DNA from: Fibrobacter succinogenes
GTDB taxonomy: Bacteria > Fibrobacterota > Fibrobacteria > Fibrobacterales > Fibrobacteraceae
Assembly: GCA_902762305.1 (NCBI GenBank)
Contig: CACWNW010000002.1
Location: 124,001 to 188,000 of the forward strand
Reading direction: 5' to 3'
DNA: 64,000 nucleotides
Shown here piece after piece: positions 35,351-43,819 of this stretch (position 1 is its first letter; the number at the start of each line of letters is the position of its first letter). The notes under the pieces are model-generated. The model was not told the DNA's origin and did not search any database. It was given only the letters and a program-made list of their open reading frames with translations. Position numbers and translations under genes: made by a program.

Positions 35351-35985
35351 CTTGCGGCCCTCCTGTTGAAAAGCAATGCATCCAGCTTTTTCAGGCCCTG
35401 CTCAATAGCATCCAGGGGGTACGTCAACTTTTGCGAGTCGACCCGAAAATCCCTGAAGGCAAAATACTGCACCCGCTCCCCCTCCTTCTTGTAGCCGAGA
35501 TAGAGAGGCATCTGCAGGGTATTGACCTCATAATGAAAAGCTTTTGCGGAATCCGCCTTCGTGGGGATTACTACCGGGAATTCTGCCAGCGGCAAACCCT
35601 CGATTTCATTATACGATGCGGAATCAAGCGTAAAGCGCTCCACGCATTTTTCAAAATCACTGTAACCCTTCAGGCCTTCACGCTCCCGGAGGTATGCCTC
35701 GGGGTTACGCCAGCGCGATTCCTTCTGGCTGGGCTTCTGGTACAGCACAGCCTCCCCGCCTTTCGCGACAACAATCAGCCGGAGAGAATCTCCCCTCTCG
35801 CGGAAAATATAAAGCCCGTCGCCGTCCCAATCGATTTTTGCCTGCGAGAAAATTCCGTCTAGGGCGTTCTTCCTGAAGTTCACGCTAACCGGAGCATCCT
35901 TCTGGTCCTCCGGCGCAAAGAACCACGAAGTTTCGGCACAGGCTAGCCCTGCCATCAGGAACATTATAGCCACAAGCCTACGCAT
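35341..35985 (-). CDS. Exported protein of unknown function
   Basis: The start at 35985 (MRRLVAIMFLMAGLACAE) is chosen because GAGGAG lies just upstream; an earlier in-frame ATG lacks such a site. The 214-residue product has a signal peptide, then WFFAPEDQKDAPVSV and a mixed alpha/beta mature part. It overlaps the following lipoprotein gene by ten bases and starts two bases after the preceding gene. No family was recognised. Confidence 0.7.
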   Translation of the reverse strand: MRRLVAIMFLMAGLACAETSWFFAPEDQKDAPVSVNFRKNALDGIFSQAKIDWDGDGLYIFRERGDSLRLIVVAKGGEAVLYQKPSQKESRWRNPEAYLREREGLKGYSDFEKCVERFTLDSASYNEIEGLPLAEFPVVIPTKADSAKAFHYEVNTLQMPLYLGYKKEGERVQYFAFRDFRVDSQKLTYPLDAIEQGLKKLDALLFNRRAARCE

Positions 35986-35986
35986 A

Positions 35987-36700
35987 TTAAAACTCCTCAA
36001 GCGAACATTCGTATCCGCTACACACAACCTTGCACACGCCCGAAATTCTTTCCAAGGTTGCCTTCACGCCCTTGTACAGCGTAAAATAGTCCTTGATGAG
36101 TTCCTTCGGTTCGAACCACCGTTCAAGATAAAACAGGTGCATTACATCCAGGAACGTGCGGTTCTGATTTTCGTCTACGCGTACAATGTGGAGTCCGCCT
36201 TCTTCGGCACCGCCCCAGGCCCCCACAATAGACATGCTGTTCCTTTCGAAGAACGTCTTCATCAGGGCCACGAGTTCCTCGGGAAATTCAGTCTTCTTCT
36301 TGCAGGCCTTTTGCAGTTGCGGGCGCATCTTTTCAATCGATTTTTCCCTAGCCTGGAGAGTATCCGCCTTCCACTGGTCCATATAATATCCCGAAACCAA
36401 CGCCTGCATGAAACTCACCTCCGCTTCATTCCCGGACAACGGCAAATACGCAAAGAAGGTTCCGCGCACCTTGTCATCGTACATGTAATTTCCGAGGACA
36501 ATGTAATACCCCGGTTTCGACATGCCTATCGGCTCGCCAAAGTACAATTCATGCTTTCCGGAAGGGACCGTTCCATACCCGGTCGAGGGCGCAAACCTGC
36601 AAATGCACTTGTCCGTGCCAAAGCAGGAACAGAAGCCTTCGGCACAAAGCACAAGGAGCAACGAGCAGAACACCCTTCTGCAATTTATACAAACTTGCAT
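35987..36700 (-). CDS. Exported Cys-rich protein, first gene of a four-gene operon
   Basis: The ATG ending at 36700 is used (MQVCINCRRVFCSLLLVLC); a TTG five codons earlier is possible. The signal region holds an unusual number of cysteines, and the mature N-terminus has CSCFGTDKCICRF. The C-terminal end again has paired cysteines (GVCKVVCSGYECS). It may be a lipoprotein, but no clean lipobox can be chosen. The three exported-protein genes downstream follow with gaps or overlaps of a few bases. Confidence 0.68.
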   Translation of the reverse strand: MQVCINCRRVFCSLLLVLCAEGFCSCFGTDKCICRFAPSTGYGTVPSGKHELYFGEPIGMSKPGYYIVLGNYMYDDKVRGTFFAYLPLSGNEAEVSFMQALVSGYYMDQWKADTLQAREKSIEKMRPQLQKACKKKTEFPEELVALMKTFFERNSMSIVGAWGGAEEGGLHIVRVDENQNRTFLDVMHLFYLERWFEPKELIKDYFTLYKGVKATLERISGVCKVVCSGYECSLEEF

Positions 36701-36795
36701 AGCCCCAATATACAAAAAGCCCCCGCCGCTCGGCGCCGTTTATTCCAGGCAGGAAAGACAATCTTGCACAAGATTCTCGAAAAGCATTAGAAACG

Positions 36796-36815
36796 GCAGG
36801 CACAAACGCCTGCCT
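36796..36815 (-). terminator. Hairpin after the NhaC-type gene
   Basis: GGCAGGC (36796-36802) pairs with GCCTGCC (36809-36815) around six bases. On the minus strand it is followed by GTTTCTAATG, a weak U tract. It lies 30 bases after the antiporter stop and ahead of the exported-protein operon. Confidence 0.5.
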
Positions 36816-36844
36816 TCTTTACTTTTCCAAAAACAATAAACAAC

Positions 36845-38197
36845 TTAAACTTTCAAGTTCTTGTTCTTTCGCGGAGAAATCGCAATGAACACGAGTACAC
36901 TTATAAGCAACAAGAACGGATAGAACATGTAGGGGATCAAGTCGAACGCACTCACGCGAGCATCCGGCAAAACCGAAGCAATTGCAGCAAGCGCAACCAA
37001 CATCTGCGCGCCGTAAGGCAAAATCCCCTGCACCACGCAACTGAAAATATCCAAAAGCGAAGCCGTCTTCTTGGGAGAGATGCGGTATTCGTCGCCCATC
37101 TGCTTTGCTATCGGGCCCGCCATCACAATCGCCACCGTATTGTTCGCAGTCGCAATATCCAACGCACTCACCAAAAGACCGACACCCACCTGCCCGCTGC
37201 GATGCCCCTTGAACACCTTGTGGATAAAGTCGAGCAGAGCCGCAAACCCGCCATGAATGCGGATAAGCCCGCACAAGGCACTCACCAGCACCGCCACGAG
37301 AATCGTCTCGTACATGCCCGAAATGCCATTCCCGATATTCTGCAACAAGCCAATCATATCGAGCGGTCCGAAAGCAACCATAATGATTGAAGCAGCGACA
37401 ATTCCCACCAAAAGCACAGTGAACACGTTAATCCCCGTGAGAGCCAACGCCAGCACCAAAACGTAGGGAATCAGTTGCACCAAGCTGTAAGAATTCTCGG
37501 CAACCGCACGAGCCTCCGTCGCGAACGAAATCGCCGTGATAATCGCCACCGCAAGAAGTGCCGCCGGTAGCGCAATAATAAAGTTCACATGGAACTTGTC
37601 CTTCATCTTGCAGCCCTGCGTCGATGTCGCCGCAATCGTCGTATCCGAAATAAAACTCAAGTTGTCGCCGAACATAGCGCCGCCAATCACCGTCGCCACG
37701 CAGAACGGAACGCCAAAGCCCGCCATCTGGGCCACCTCTACCGCAATCGGAGAAACCACCGCAATCGTCCCGACAGAAGTTCCCATCGCCGTAGAGACGA
37801 ACGCCGCCACCACGAACAGCACCACCACCGCGAACTGCGCCGGGATAAAGTCCAGGAGCAAGTAAGCCGCAGCCGACGCACTCGAGCGCCCCAAAATCCC
37901 CGCGAAAATGCCTGCGCAAAGGAAGATGAGAATCATCAAGAAAATATTGCGGTCGCCCAGCGCCCCCGCCATGATGTTCATCTTCTTGTCGAAATTCAGC
38001 TTGCGGTTCTGCATGCACGCCACAAAAATCGCAATCAAGAACGCCGCCACGATAGGAATGTTGTAGAACCCCATAGAAATATGGAGAACGTATTCAAACG
38101 TAATGCCAAGCCCCAGATAAAGTACCAGGAACACGGCGACCGGCAAAAGGGCAATCGGGTTACCCTTGATTTTATCTTCAATGTGTTCGTTCTGCAT
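36845..38197 (-). CDS. NhaC-family Na+/H+ antiporter-type transporter
   Basis: The 450-residue protein has about eleven hydrophobic segments. The segment GAMFGDNLSFISDTTIAATSTQG near residue 175 is the signature of the NhaC family, and a second related region (LDIATANNTVAIVMAGPIAK) follows near 355. It would exchange Na+ for H+, or an organic ion in some members, across the inner membrane. It is a single gene. Confidence 0.85.
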   Translation of the reverse strand: MQNEHIEDKIKGNPIALLPVAVFLVLYLGLGITFEYVLHISMGFYNIPIVAAFLIAIFVACMQNRKLNFDKKMNIMAGALGDRNIFLMILIFLCAGIFAGILGRSSASAAAYLLLDFIPAQFAVVVLFVVAAFVSTAMGTSVGTIAVVSPIAVEVAQMAGFGVPFCVATVIGGAMFGDNLSFISDTTIAATSTQGCKMKDKFHVNFIIALPAALLAVAIITAISFATEARAVAENSYSLVQLIPYVLVLALALTGINVFTVLLVGIVAASIIMVAFGPLDMIGLLQNIGNGISGMYETILVAVLVSALCGLIRIHGGFAALLDFIHKVFKGHRSGQVGVGLLVSALDIATANNTVAIVMAGPIAKQMGDEYRISPKKTASLLDIFSCVVQGILPYGAQMLVALAAIASVLPDARVSAFDLIPYMFYPFLLLISVLVFIAISPRKNKNLKV

Positions 38198-38280
38198 GCA
38201 AAAAAAGATAGAAAAAGCTCAGCCAAAAGCCAAGCTTTCAATAACCAGTGAACACTCCGGCATAAAGCTCGGAATATCAA

Positions 38281-39510
38281 CTAATCTTTTACACAACGAA
38301 TGCTGTTATACTCAAAACTTGAACAAACAAATCCAACACCCGGACTCGAATTAACTACAGCACATTCATAGTAGCCATCTTTATCCACAATTTCTCTGTT
38401 CGTCCAGAACGACGTATGTTGACCATTCGTGTGGCAACTGACTGCGTTTTTCGAATAAACATACCTGCAATTACCAACAGGAAGTGCTGTAAATTCAAAG
38501 TCATCCGCACTCGTCTGTCTATCGTATTCCTTCCAGCCATAATCCGATTTTAGCGAAAGATAATCGATCAATGCATGAGACTCTATCAACTTGATAAGGC
38601 TATTAAAATCATCAGCCGACGGAAGATGCCAGCCAGCAGGGCAAGCCGTTAACGCAGCCGAATGAGTATAAAAGCGCCCCGGTTTTTCGAAATCTATTTC
38701 ACCCACGAATTCTATACTAGAATCGGCCGCAAAATTAAGGTTTTCCTGCATCCAGACAGTGTTTCCAAGGCGAATTGTCTTGTAGGCTTGGCCATCACGC
38801 GGATCCACTAAAGTGCCCTTGTTCTCACGAATACAACGGACAAACTGTTTGTCACTTTTTTTTGAGCCTCCGGACTTTTCAACGGAATCGTTCAAATAAC
38901 TATAGCCATCTAAATAAAGAATTGATGTTGCCGCATGATCCGCATCCACTTCTTCAAGATCCCAAAAATAAGCGGCTTTATTTCCAGAATTCCAACTCAT
39001 TTCACCATCATATTCCGAATAGCGACCGGTCATGACATAGTTAATTTCGCCCTTATTTTCCACACCTGACGTTGCAATCAGTTTCTCTAACAAATTCCAA
39101 TCCTTCGAGGTTGGCAAACGATATCCATCAGGACAAGCCTGCTTGGCAGATTCCCAATTATAGGCACGTCCAAGCAAATCGCAATTCTGTTCAACATCGT
39201 TGTAGCACCAGCTAGAATCACTTGCATAATTCATATTGCGATTAAGCCAACGCTGCATTTCAATATCGACAATAGGATAGACTTGTCCATCGCGAGGGTC
39301 CTTAAGTTCGGTATTCGATTCGATTTCTTCAGAAGACGAACTTTTTATTTCAGCAGTAGAGCTAGAGATAAAGTTTCCTTGCGAATTAGGAGTCTGCACG
39401 CTACTCGAAGATTCATTTACAGATGATTCACTTGCATTCGGAGACGTGCTAGAATCATCTCCACAAGCGATGAGAAGTGTTGTAACCAAAAGAATTTTTT
39501 TGTAATCCAT
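38281..39510 (-). CDS. Lipoprotein with two Fibrobacter major paralogous domains
   Basis: The 409-residue product has a short lipoprotein signal (LLIAC, cysteine near 16), a Ser-rich linker (about 18-70) and two tandem copies of the Fib_succ_major domain (TIGR02145). The copies begin at DPRDGQVYPIVDI (about 71) and DPRDGQAYKTIRLG (about 237), and each has the W(M/L)..N(L/M)N(Y/F)A(S/A)DSS block, a CP(D/A)G(W/Y).LP(S/T) motif and a final VRCI or IRCV. The domain is expanded in Fibrobacter and thought to be surface-exposed, with no known reaction. AAGGAGG precedes the ATG. Confidence 0.88.
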   Translation of the reverse strand: MDYKKILLVTTLLIACGDDSSTSPNASESSVNESSSSVQTPNSQGNFISSSTAEIKSSSSEEIESNTELKDPRDGQVYPIVDIEMQRWLNRNMNYASDSSWCYNDVEQNCDLLGRAYNWESAKQACPDGYRLPTSKDWNLLEKLIATSGVENKGEINYVMTGRYSEYDGEMSWNSGNKAAYFWDLEEVDADHAATSILYLDGYSYLNDSVEKSGGSKKSDKQFVRCIRENKGTLVDPRDGQAYKTIRLGNTVWMQENLNFAADSSIEFVGEIDFEKPGRFYTHSAALTACPAGWHLPSADDFNSLIKLIESHALIDYLSLKSDYGWKEYDRQTSADDFEFTALPVGNCRYVYSKNAVSCHTNGQHTSFWTNREIVDKDGYYECAVVNSSPGVGFVCSSFEYNSIRCVKD

Positions 39511-39544
39511 ATAAAATCCTCCTTCTGAATTCTATACAAAATAT

Positions 39545-39580
39545 AAAAAAGGAACGCCCCGGCGTTATGCCGAGGCGTTC
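39545..39580 (-). terminator. Terminator of the Cel51A-type gene
   Basis: GAACGCC with its inner CGGC arm (39552-39563) pairs with GCCG and GGCGTTC (39569-39580), with one mismatch, around GTTAT. On the minus strand a run of T (39545-39550) follows. It lies 45 bases after the stop. Confidence 0.88.
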
Positions 39581-39624
39581 GCTTCAAGTTTGAATCCTAT
39601 CGCGCTAAGCGCTCCAGGATGACT

Positions 39625-42600
39625 TTACTCGATCGTGATGAGCGTGATGGTGCGCTTGCCGACCTTGATCGGCTTGCTCACGTCAACACCCTTCTTGGCC
39701 TTCTTGGACGGATCGTTCGCCCAGCCTTCCTTGAGCTTTTCGGAGCTCTTGTCAAGCGTCTGGACAGTGGCCTTGCCCTTGAAGCCCGGAATGTCGAGCT
39801 TGAGTTCGTAGTCGCTGTACGGGCTCTTGTTGATTACGAGGAGGCTCTTCTTCTTGCCGTTTTCGGTGTAGTAGGTCGTGATGAGCGATTCCTTGTCACC
39901 GGTAATCACGGTCTTGAGGAGCTTGCCGCGGAGAGCGTCAGAAGCCATCTGGAATGCCCAGTAGCTCGGGCGCGGGCAGTTCATGCAGTCTTCTGCAGAA
40001 CGGGTCAGGTAACCGTAGTCACCGCCTTCCGGAGTGATGTCGTTGTGGATGTCCCAGTACTGTGCGTTGTCCACGTTTTCGGTGGCCAACATTGCGAGGT
40101 AGTCAGCAACGAACAGGCCGTTTTCGAGAGCGATGGTCTGCGGACCCGGGTTGAAGTCCACGGAGTTCCATTCGGTGAGCCAGAGCTCGAACTTCTTGTC
40201 CTTGTTGAAGTGCTTGGTCCACTTGTCCACGAGCTTGTGCAGGCGGCTGTAGATAGGCACGAGGTCCTGCGGGGCGCTGAGCATGGCGAAGTCGTTTTCT
40301 TCACCGAAGTGCTGCGGGTAGTGGTGAACAATGATACCGTCGGCAATGTCACCGGTTTCCTTGAGCACGTTGTCGTTCCACTGGCCGTCGAGAACGCCGA
40401 GCACCGCCACCTTGATGGTCGGGTCAACCTTCTTCATGGCTTCGATGAACTTGCGGGCGCGCTTACCATAGATGGTACCGCCGTCCTTACCGTACTTTTC
40501 GTAGTACGGGTGCCAGTTACCGTAGACTTCGTTACCGATTTCCCAGTACTTGATGCCGGCCTTCTTGTCGATGTTCGTGTGCTTCACCCAAGCAGCGGCT
40601 TCCTGTTCGGTGCCGGAACCGAAGTTCACGGTGAACATGGCGTTGGAGCCGGTCTTCTTCAGCCATTCGAGGAATTCGTCGGTATCGACCATCCAGTCGT
40701 GGTTGTCGAGGATTTCCTTCCAGTGGTCGTCATCGGCACGGAGACCACCCGGGTAACGGATGATGCCGTGGTTGATGCGCTTCACGAAGTCGCGGGTCTG
40801 AACCTTGAACTTCGGATTGTCAAGCATGTCGCCATCCCAGAGGGCAGCGTTGATACCGAAGAGGCCGCCCGAGATGTTCGGGTTGATCACTTCGCCGGTA
40901 CCCTTCACGTCGACCTTCACGACAGCCGGACGAGCGGCAGCCTTGACTTCGCGCTGGTTGGTGAGCTTGATGTTGTCGATTTCGAAGGAGCCGTTAGAAC
41001 CTTCTCCACCCGGTTTGAAGTCGATGGACACGACGTTCTTCAGGTCGAACACGCCGTTTTCCTTCGCGTTAGGCGGCTGGTAGTACGGGAACTTGCTGAA
41101 GGTGCGGAACGGAACAATCACAGTGGTACGACCGCGAGGCACACCGGTGTTGGACACGAAGAGCTCGTTGCCGGCGTCACCGACCTGGACCGTGATGGAC
41201 TGCCATGCACGTTCAGAGTAGACGTCGAACATAATGCCCCAGTGCTTGGTCCAGTCGCGGAGCTTGGCATCGTGAGCGGCAGTGTTCTTGGTAAAGTCGA
41301 GAACGAAGTCCACCCAGTCAGACATTTCGAAGTGCTTGATGAAGAGGGAGTTGCCATCGAGCTTGGAACTCTTGTACGGCATCTCGATTTCGGCCTTGGA
41401 CTTCGGGCCGAAAGACGGTTCCCACTTGTCCTTGGCGAACTTGCCTTCGAAGTCAGAGATAATCAGGTCAGCTTCCTTAGACTTCCAGTTGTCCCACTTG
41501 ATATCCGGGTCAACCCAGTCGATGGTTTCGGTAAAGGTGATCTGGTCGACGAAGATGGTCACAGGAGCCGGCTTGCCCGGTTCGCCCTGGTTTTCACCCT
41601 TGCCAACGGAGAAGCGGATTTCCTGAATCTTGTTCCACTGCACGTCCTTGGCGACTTCGGCCTGCTTGTTAGCATCCCAAGCCTTACCCTTGTCGACGAA
41701 CTTCTTGAGAGGAATCTTCACGAGCTTCCAATCGGTGCCGACCTTGGCGCCAGCAATCCAGTCGTTCAGGCTGACCTTGGTCTGGCTCTTGATGTCGTTG
41801 CCCTGGTTGTCGAGGATACCGACGTACACCTTTTCGCCGCCGAGCTTACCCTTGATCCAGAAGTAGAGACCGCCCTTGTTGCGGACCTTGGAAAGGTCGA
41901 TGTACTTGCCTTCACCGAGCGAGTAGGTCACGCCGGACCAGTCGTTGTTATCGATGTAGAGGGCGAGCACGTTCTTGTTGCCCGGGGTCTTGGACTGAGC
42001 TTCACGCTGGGCAGAAAGACCACCGTAGCTGTAGCTGAAGCCCTTGAGGCCGTCGGAGTAGAACGTACCGTTAGCCACCGGCTTGACCTTGCCGTCGAGC
42101 TTTTCGGGGTTCTTCGGGCCGTCGATGACGTCGTTGTTTTCATCCCAGTAGACAATCTGCTTCTTCGGGGCAGCCTTCTTGTTGCCCTTCACGATTTCGA
42201 TGTTGTCCACCCAGATTTCGAAATCGCTTGCGCCGCTCTTGTCGATGGAGAAGCGGATTTCAGCAATCTTGTCCCAGTCGATACGGGCCGGGAATTCAGA
42301 CTTGCGGGTGTTGTCCCAGTAGAGACCGCGGTCCGGGAAGTCCACGAGAGGAATGGAAACCTTCTTCCAATCCGTCGTAACGGCACCGCCCTCGATGTAC
42401 TTGTTCATCGGGAGCACGACCTGAGTTTTCTTGCCGTCAGAAACTTCTTCGTCAAGGAGGCCAATCTTCACGGCTTCGCCGCCCTTCTTGCCCTTGATCA
42501 TGAATTCGACCTTGGAATCAAGCATGTACTTGTTCAGGTCGAAGAACTCGTTGTACAAGCAGATGGATGCACCGGAGTATTCCTTCGGGTCCAGCTTGAT

Positions 42601-42810
42601 GTTCAGGGCGGCCTTGGACTTGTAACCGCCGTCCTTCGTAATGGTCACACCCTTGCTAGTGCCACCGTAGGAGTAGTCGAAACCACCCGGACGATACTGC
42701 TCATCGAAGAACTTGTAGACGACCGTCTTCGGCTTCTTCGGCTGAGCCATTGCAGCCACGCTGACACCCAGGAGGATGACGGACGCGACTTTCAATGTTT
42801 GCTTGATCAT
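39625..42810 (-). CDS. cel51A: GH51 glycoside hydrolase with N-terminal CBM-like modules (endoglucanase F / Cel51A type)
   Basis: The 1061-residue protein has a signal peptide (residues 1-22), three beta-sandwich modules of about 190 residues (25-205, 220-435, 440-625) that share DSKVEF/GGLYFWIKGK, DWKKVSIPL/DWKLVKIPL and EIRFS(I/V) blocks and resemble CBM11/CBM30-type modules, and a C-terminal catalytic domain. There the acid/base Glu is in EIGNEVYG (near 757) and the nucleophile in WLTEWNS (near 879); the spacing of about 120 residues is that of GH51. Size and layout match F. succinogenes endoglucanase F (Cel51A); arabinofuranosidase activity, the other GH51 type, remains possible. It has no Ser linker or T9SS-like tail. 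Confidence 0.85.
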   Translation of the reverse strand: MIKQTLKVASVILLGVSVAAMAQPKKPKTVVYKFFDEQYRPGGFDYSYGGTSKGVTITKDGGYKSKAALNIKLDPKEYSGASICLYNEFFDLNKYMLDSKVEFMIKGKKGGEAVKIGLLDEEVSDGKKTQVVLPMNKYIEGGAVTTDWKKVSIPLVDFPDRGLYWDNTRKSEFPARIDWDKIAEIRFSIDKSGASDFEIWVDNIEIVKGNKKAAPKKQIVYWDENNDVIDGPKNPEKLDGKVKPVANGTFYSDGLKGFSYSYGGLSAQREAQSKTPGNKNVLALYIDNNDWSGVTYSLGEGKYIDLSKVRNKGGLYFWIKGKLGGEKVYVGILDNQGNDIKSQTKVSLNDWIAGAKVGTDWKLVKIPLKKFVDKGKAWDANKQAEVAKDVQWNKIQEIRFSVGKGENQGEPGKPAPVTIFVDQITFTETIDWVDPDIKWDNWKSKEADLIISDFEGKFAKDKWEPSFGPKSKAEIEMPYKSSKLDGNSLFIKHFEMSDWVDFVLDFTKNTAAHDAKLRDWTKHWGIMFDVYSERAWQSITVQVGDAGNELFVSNTGVPRGRTTVIVPFRTFSKFPYYQPPNAKENGVFDLKNVVSIDFKPGGEGSNGSFEIDNIKLTNQREVKAAARPAVVKVDVKGTGEVINPNISGGLFGINAALWDGDMLDNPKFKVQTRDFVKRINHGIIRYPGGLRADDDHWKEILDNHDWMVDTDEFLEWLKKTGSNAMFTVNFGSGTEQEAAAWVKHTNIDKKAGIKYWEIGNEVYGNWHPYYEKYGKDGGTIYGKRARKFIEAMKKVDPTIKVAVLGVLDGQWNDNVLKETGDIADGIIVHHYPQHFGEENDFAMLSAPQDLVPIYSRLHKLVDKWTKHFNKDKKFELWLTEWNSVDFNPGPQTIALENGLFVADYLAMLATENVDNAQYWDIHNDITPEGGDYGYLTRSAEDCMNCPRPSYWAFQMASDALRGKLLKTVITGDKESLITTYYTENGKKKSLLVINKSPYSDYELKLDIPGFKGKATVQTLDKSSEKLKEGWANDPSKKAKKGVDVSKPIKVGKRTITLITIE

Positions 42811-42909
42811 ATGTCGTTTCCTTGTTTAGTGATTGTTTCTCTTGAATTTAAACTTTTATCGCATAACTAGAAGGCGCGCCCGCAAAAATCGCGTGCACGC
42901 CTGAAAACA

Positions 42910-43644
42910 CTACTTGGCTTCCTTGAGGAGCTTTTCCACGAGGTCCGGGCTGAAGCGGTCCTGACGCTTGCCGTTGATGTAGAAGTTCGGGGTGCCCTGC
43001 ACGCCGACCTTCACGCCCAACTGGAAGTCCTTGTCGATGCGGGCTTCCATGGCAGAATCGAGAACCATGTCCTTCTGGAACTTTGCGACATCGAGGCCGA
43101 TTTCCTTAGCGATGGCGAGGTAGGTGGAATCGCTGAGTTCGCGGCTATGCGGAGCGAGGGCGTAGCGGTATTCCCAGAACTTACCCTGCTTCTGAGCTGC
43201 AATGGCGGAAGCGGCAGCGGCCTTGGCATTGCTGTGGAAGCTGAGCGGGAAGTGCTTGTAGACGAACTTAATCTTGTCCGGGTACTTTTCGTTGAGTTCC
43301 TTCATCACAGGAGCGATGCGGGAGCAGTACGGGCACTGGAATTCGGTAAATTCAACAATCGTGAGCTTCGGGTTCTTGGTGTTGCCGAAAACCGGGCTGT
43401 CTTCGTCGGGGATGTCCCAGACCTTGTTGTCCGCTTCCATTTCGGCACGGGCCTGTTCCAAGGAGATGCCGCGCTTGTCGAGAGCGTACTTGATGACCTC
43501 AAATTCTTCCTTGAGGACGTTGAAGTCCTTTTCGAGAGAATCGAGGCGGGCCTGCTGGTTGAATGAACCACCGGCGGCGGCCTGATTGCAGGCAACGAGG
43601 CTGGCGGTAAGAATTGCCATAGCGACGATAGAGATACGTTTCAT
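42910..43644 (-). CDS. DsbA/thioredoxin-fold lipoprotein
   Basis: The 244-residue product has a lipoprotein signal (SLVAC, cysteine near 19), a helical coiled-coil-like spacer (about 28-75) and a DsbA-type thioredoxin domain with the redox motif CPYC in FTEFQCPYCSRIAP and the cis-Pro in GVQGTPNFYINGK. It would catalyse disulphide exchange while tethered to a membrane in the periplasm. AAAGGAAT precedes the ATG. Its stop is about 100 bases before the Cel51A start on the same strand. Confidence 0.88.
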   Translation of the reverse strand: MKRISIVAMAILTASLVACNQAAAGGSFNQQARLDSLEKDFNVLKEEFEVIKYALDKRGISLEQARAEMEADNKVWDIPDEDSPVFGNTKNPKLTIVEFTEFQCPYCSRIAPVMKELNEKYPDKIKFVYKHFPLSFHSNAKAAAASAIAAQKQGKFWEYRYALAPHSRELSDSTYLAIAKEIGLDVAKFQKDMVLDSAMEARIDKDFQLGVKVGVQGTPNFYINGKRQDRFSPDLVEKLLKEAK

Positions 43645-43757
43645 GTTATTCCTTTTAGTTAAAAAATAATCCTGCAGGCGAAGTCCGCCCGCATTTTGAT
43701 TGAAATATATAAAAACAAGCCATCGGTCATTGGTCTTCAGTTAATGGTCATTGGTAA

Positions 43758-43786
43758 TAAAAAAAGACGCCGTCAAAAACAGCGCC
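43758..43786 (-). terminator. Terminator of prfC
   Basis: GACGCCGT (43766-43773) and ACAGCGCC (43779-43786) form an eight-pair stem with two G-T wobbles around a five-base loop. On the minus strand seven or eight T follow (43758-43765). The remaining gap up to 43645 holds a direct repeat of GGTCATTGGT (near 43725 and 43747). Confidence 0.75.
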
Positions 43787-43819
43787 GTTTAATAGTAAAC
43801 GAAAATTTACAGCAGCGGG

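Noticed and set aside
39619-42870. A plus-strand open frame of 1083 codons opposite the Cel51A-type gene
   Set aside because: It mirrors the real gene codon by codon and arises from biased codon use; the protein has no recognisable motif, whereas the minus strand encodes a complete GH51 enzyme with a signal peptide and terminator.
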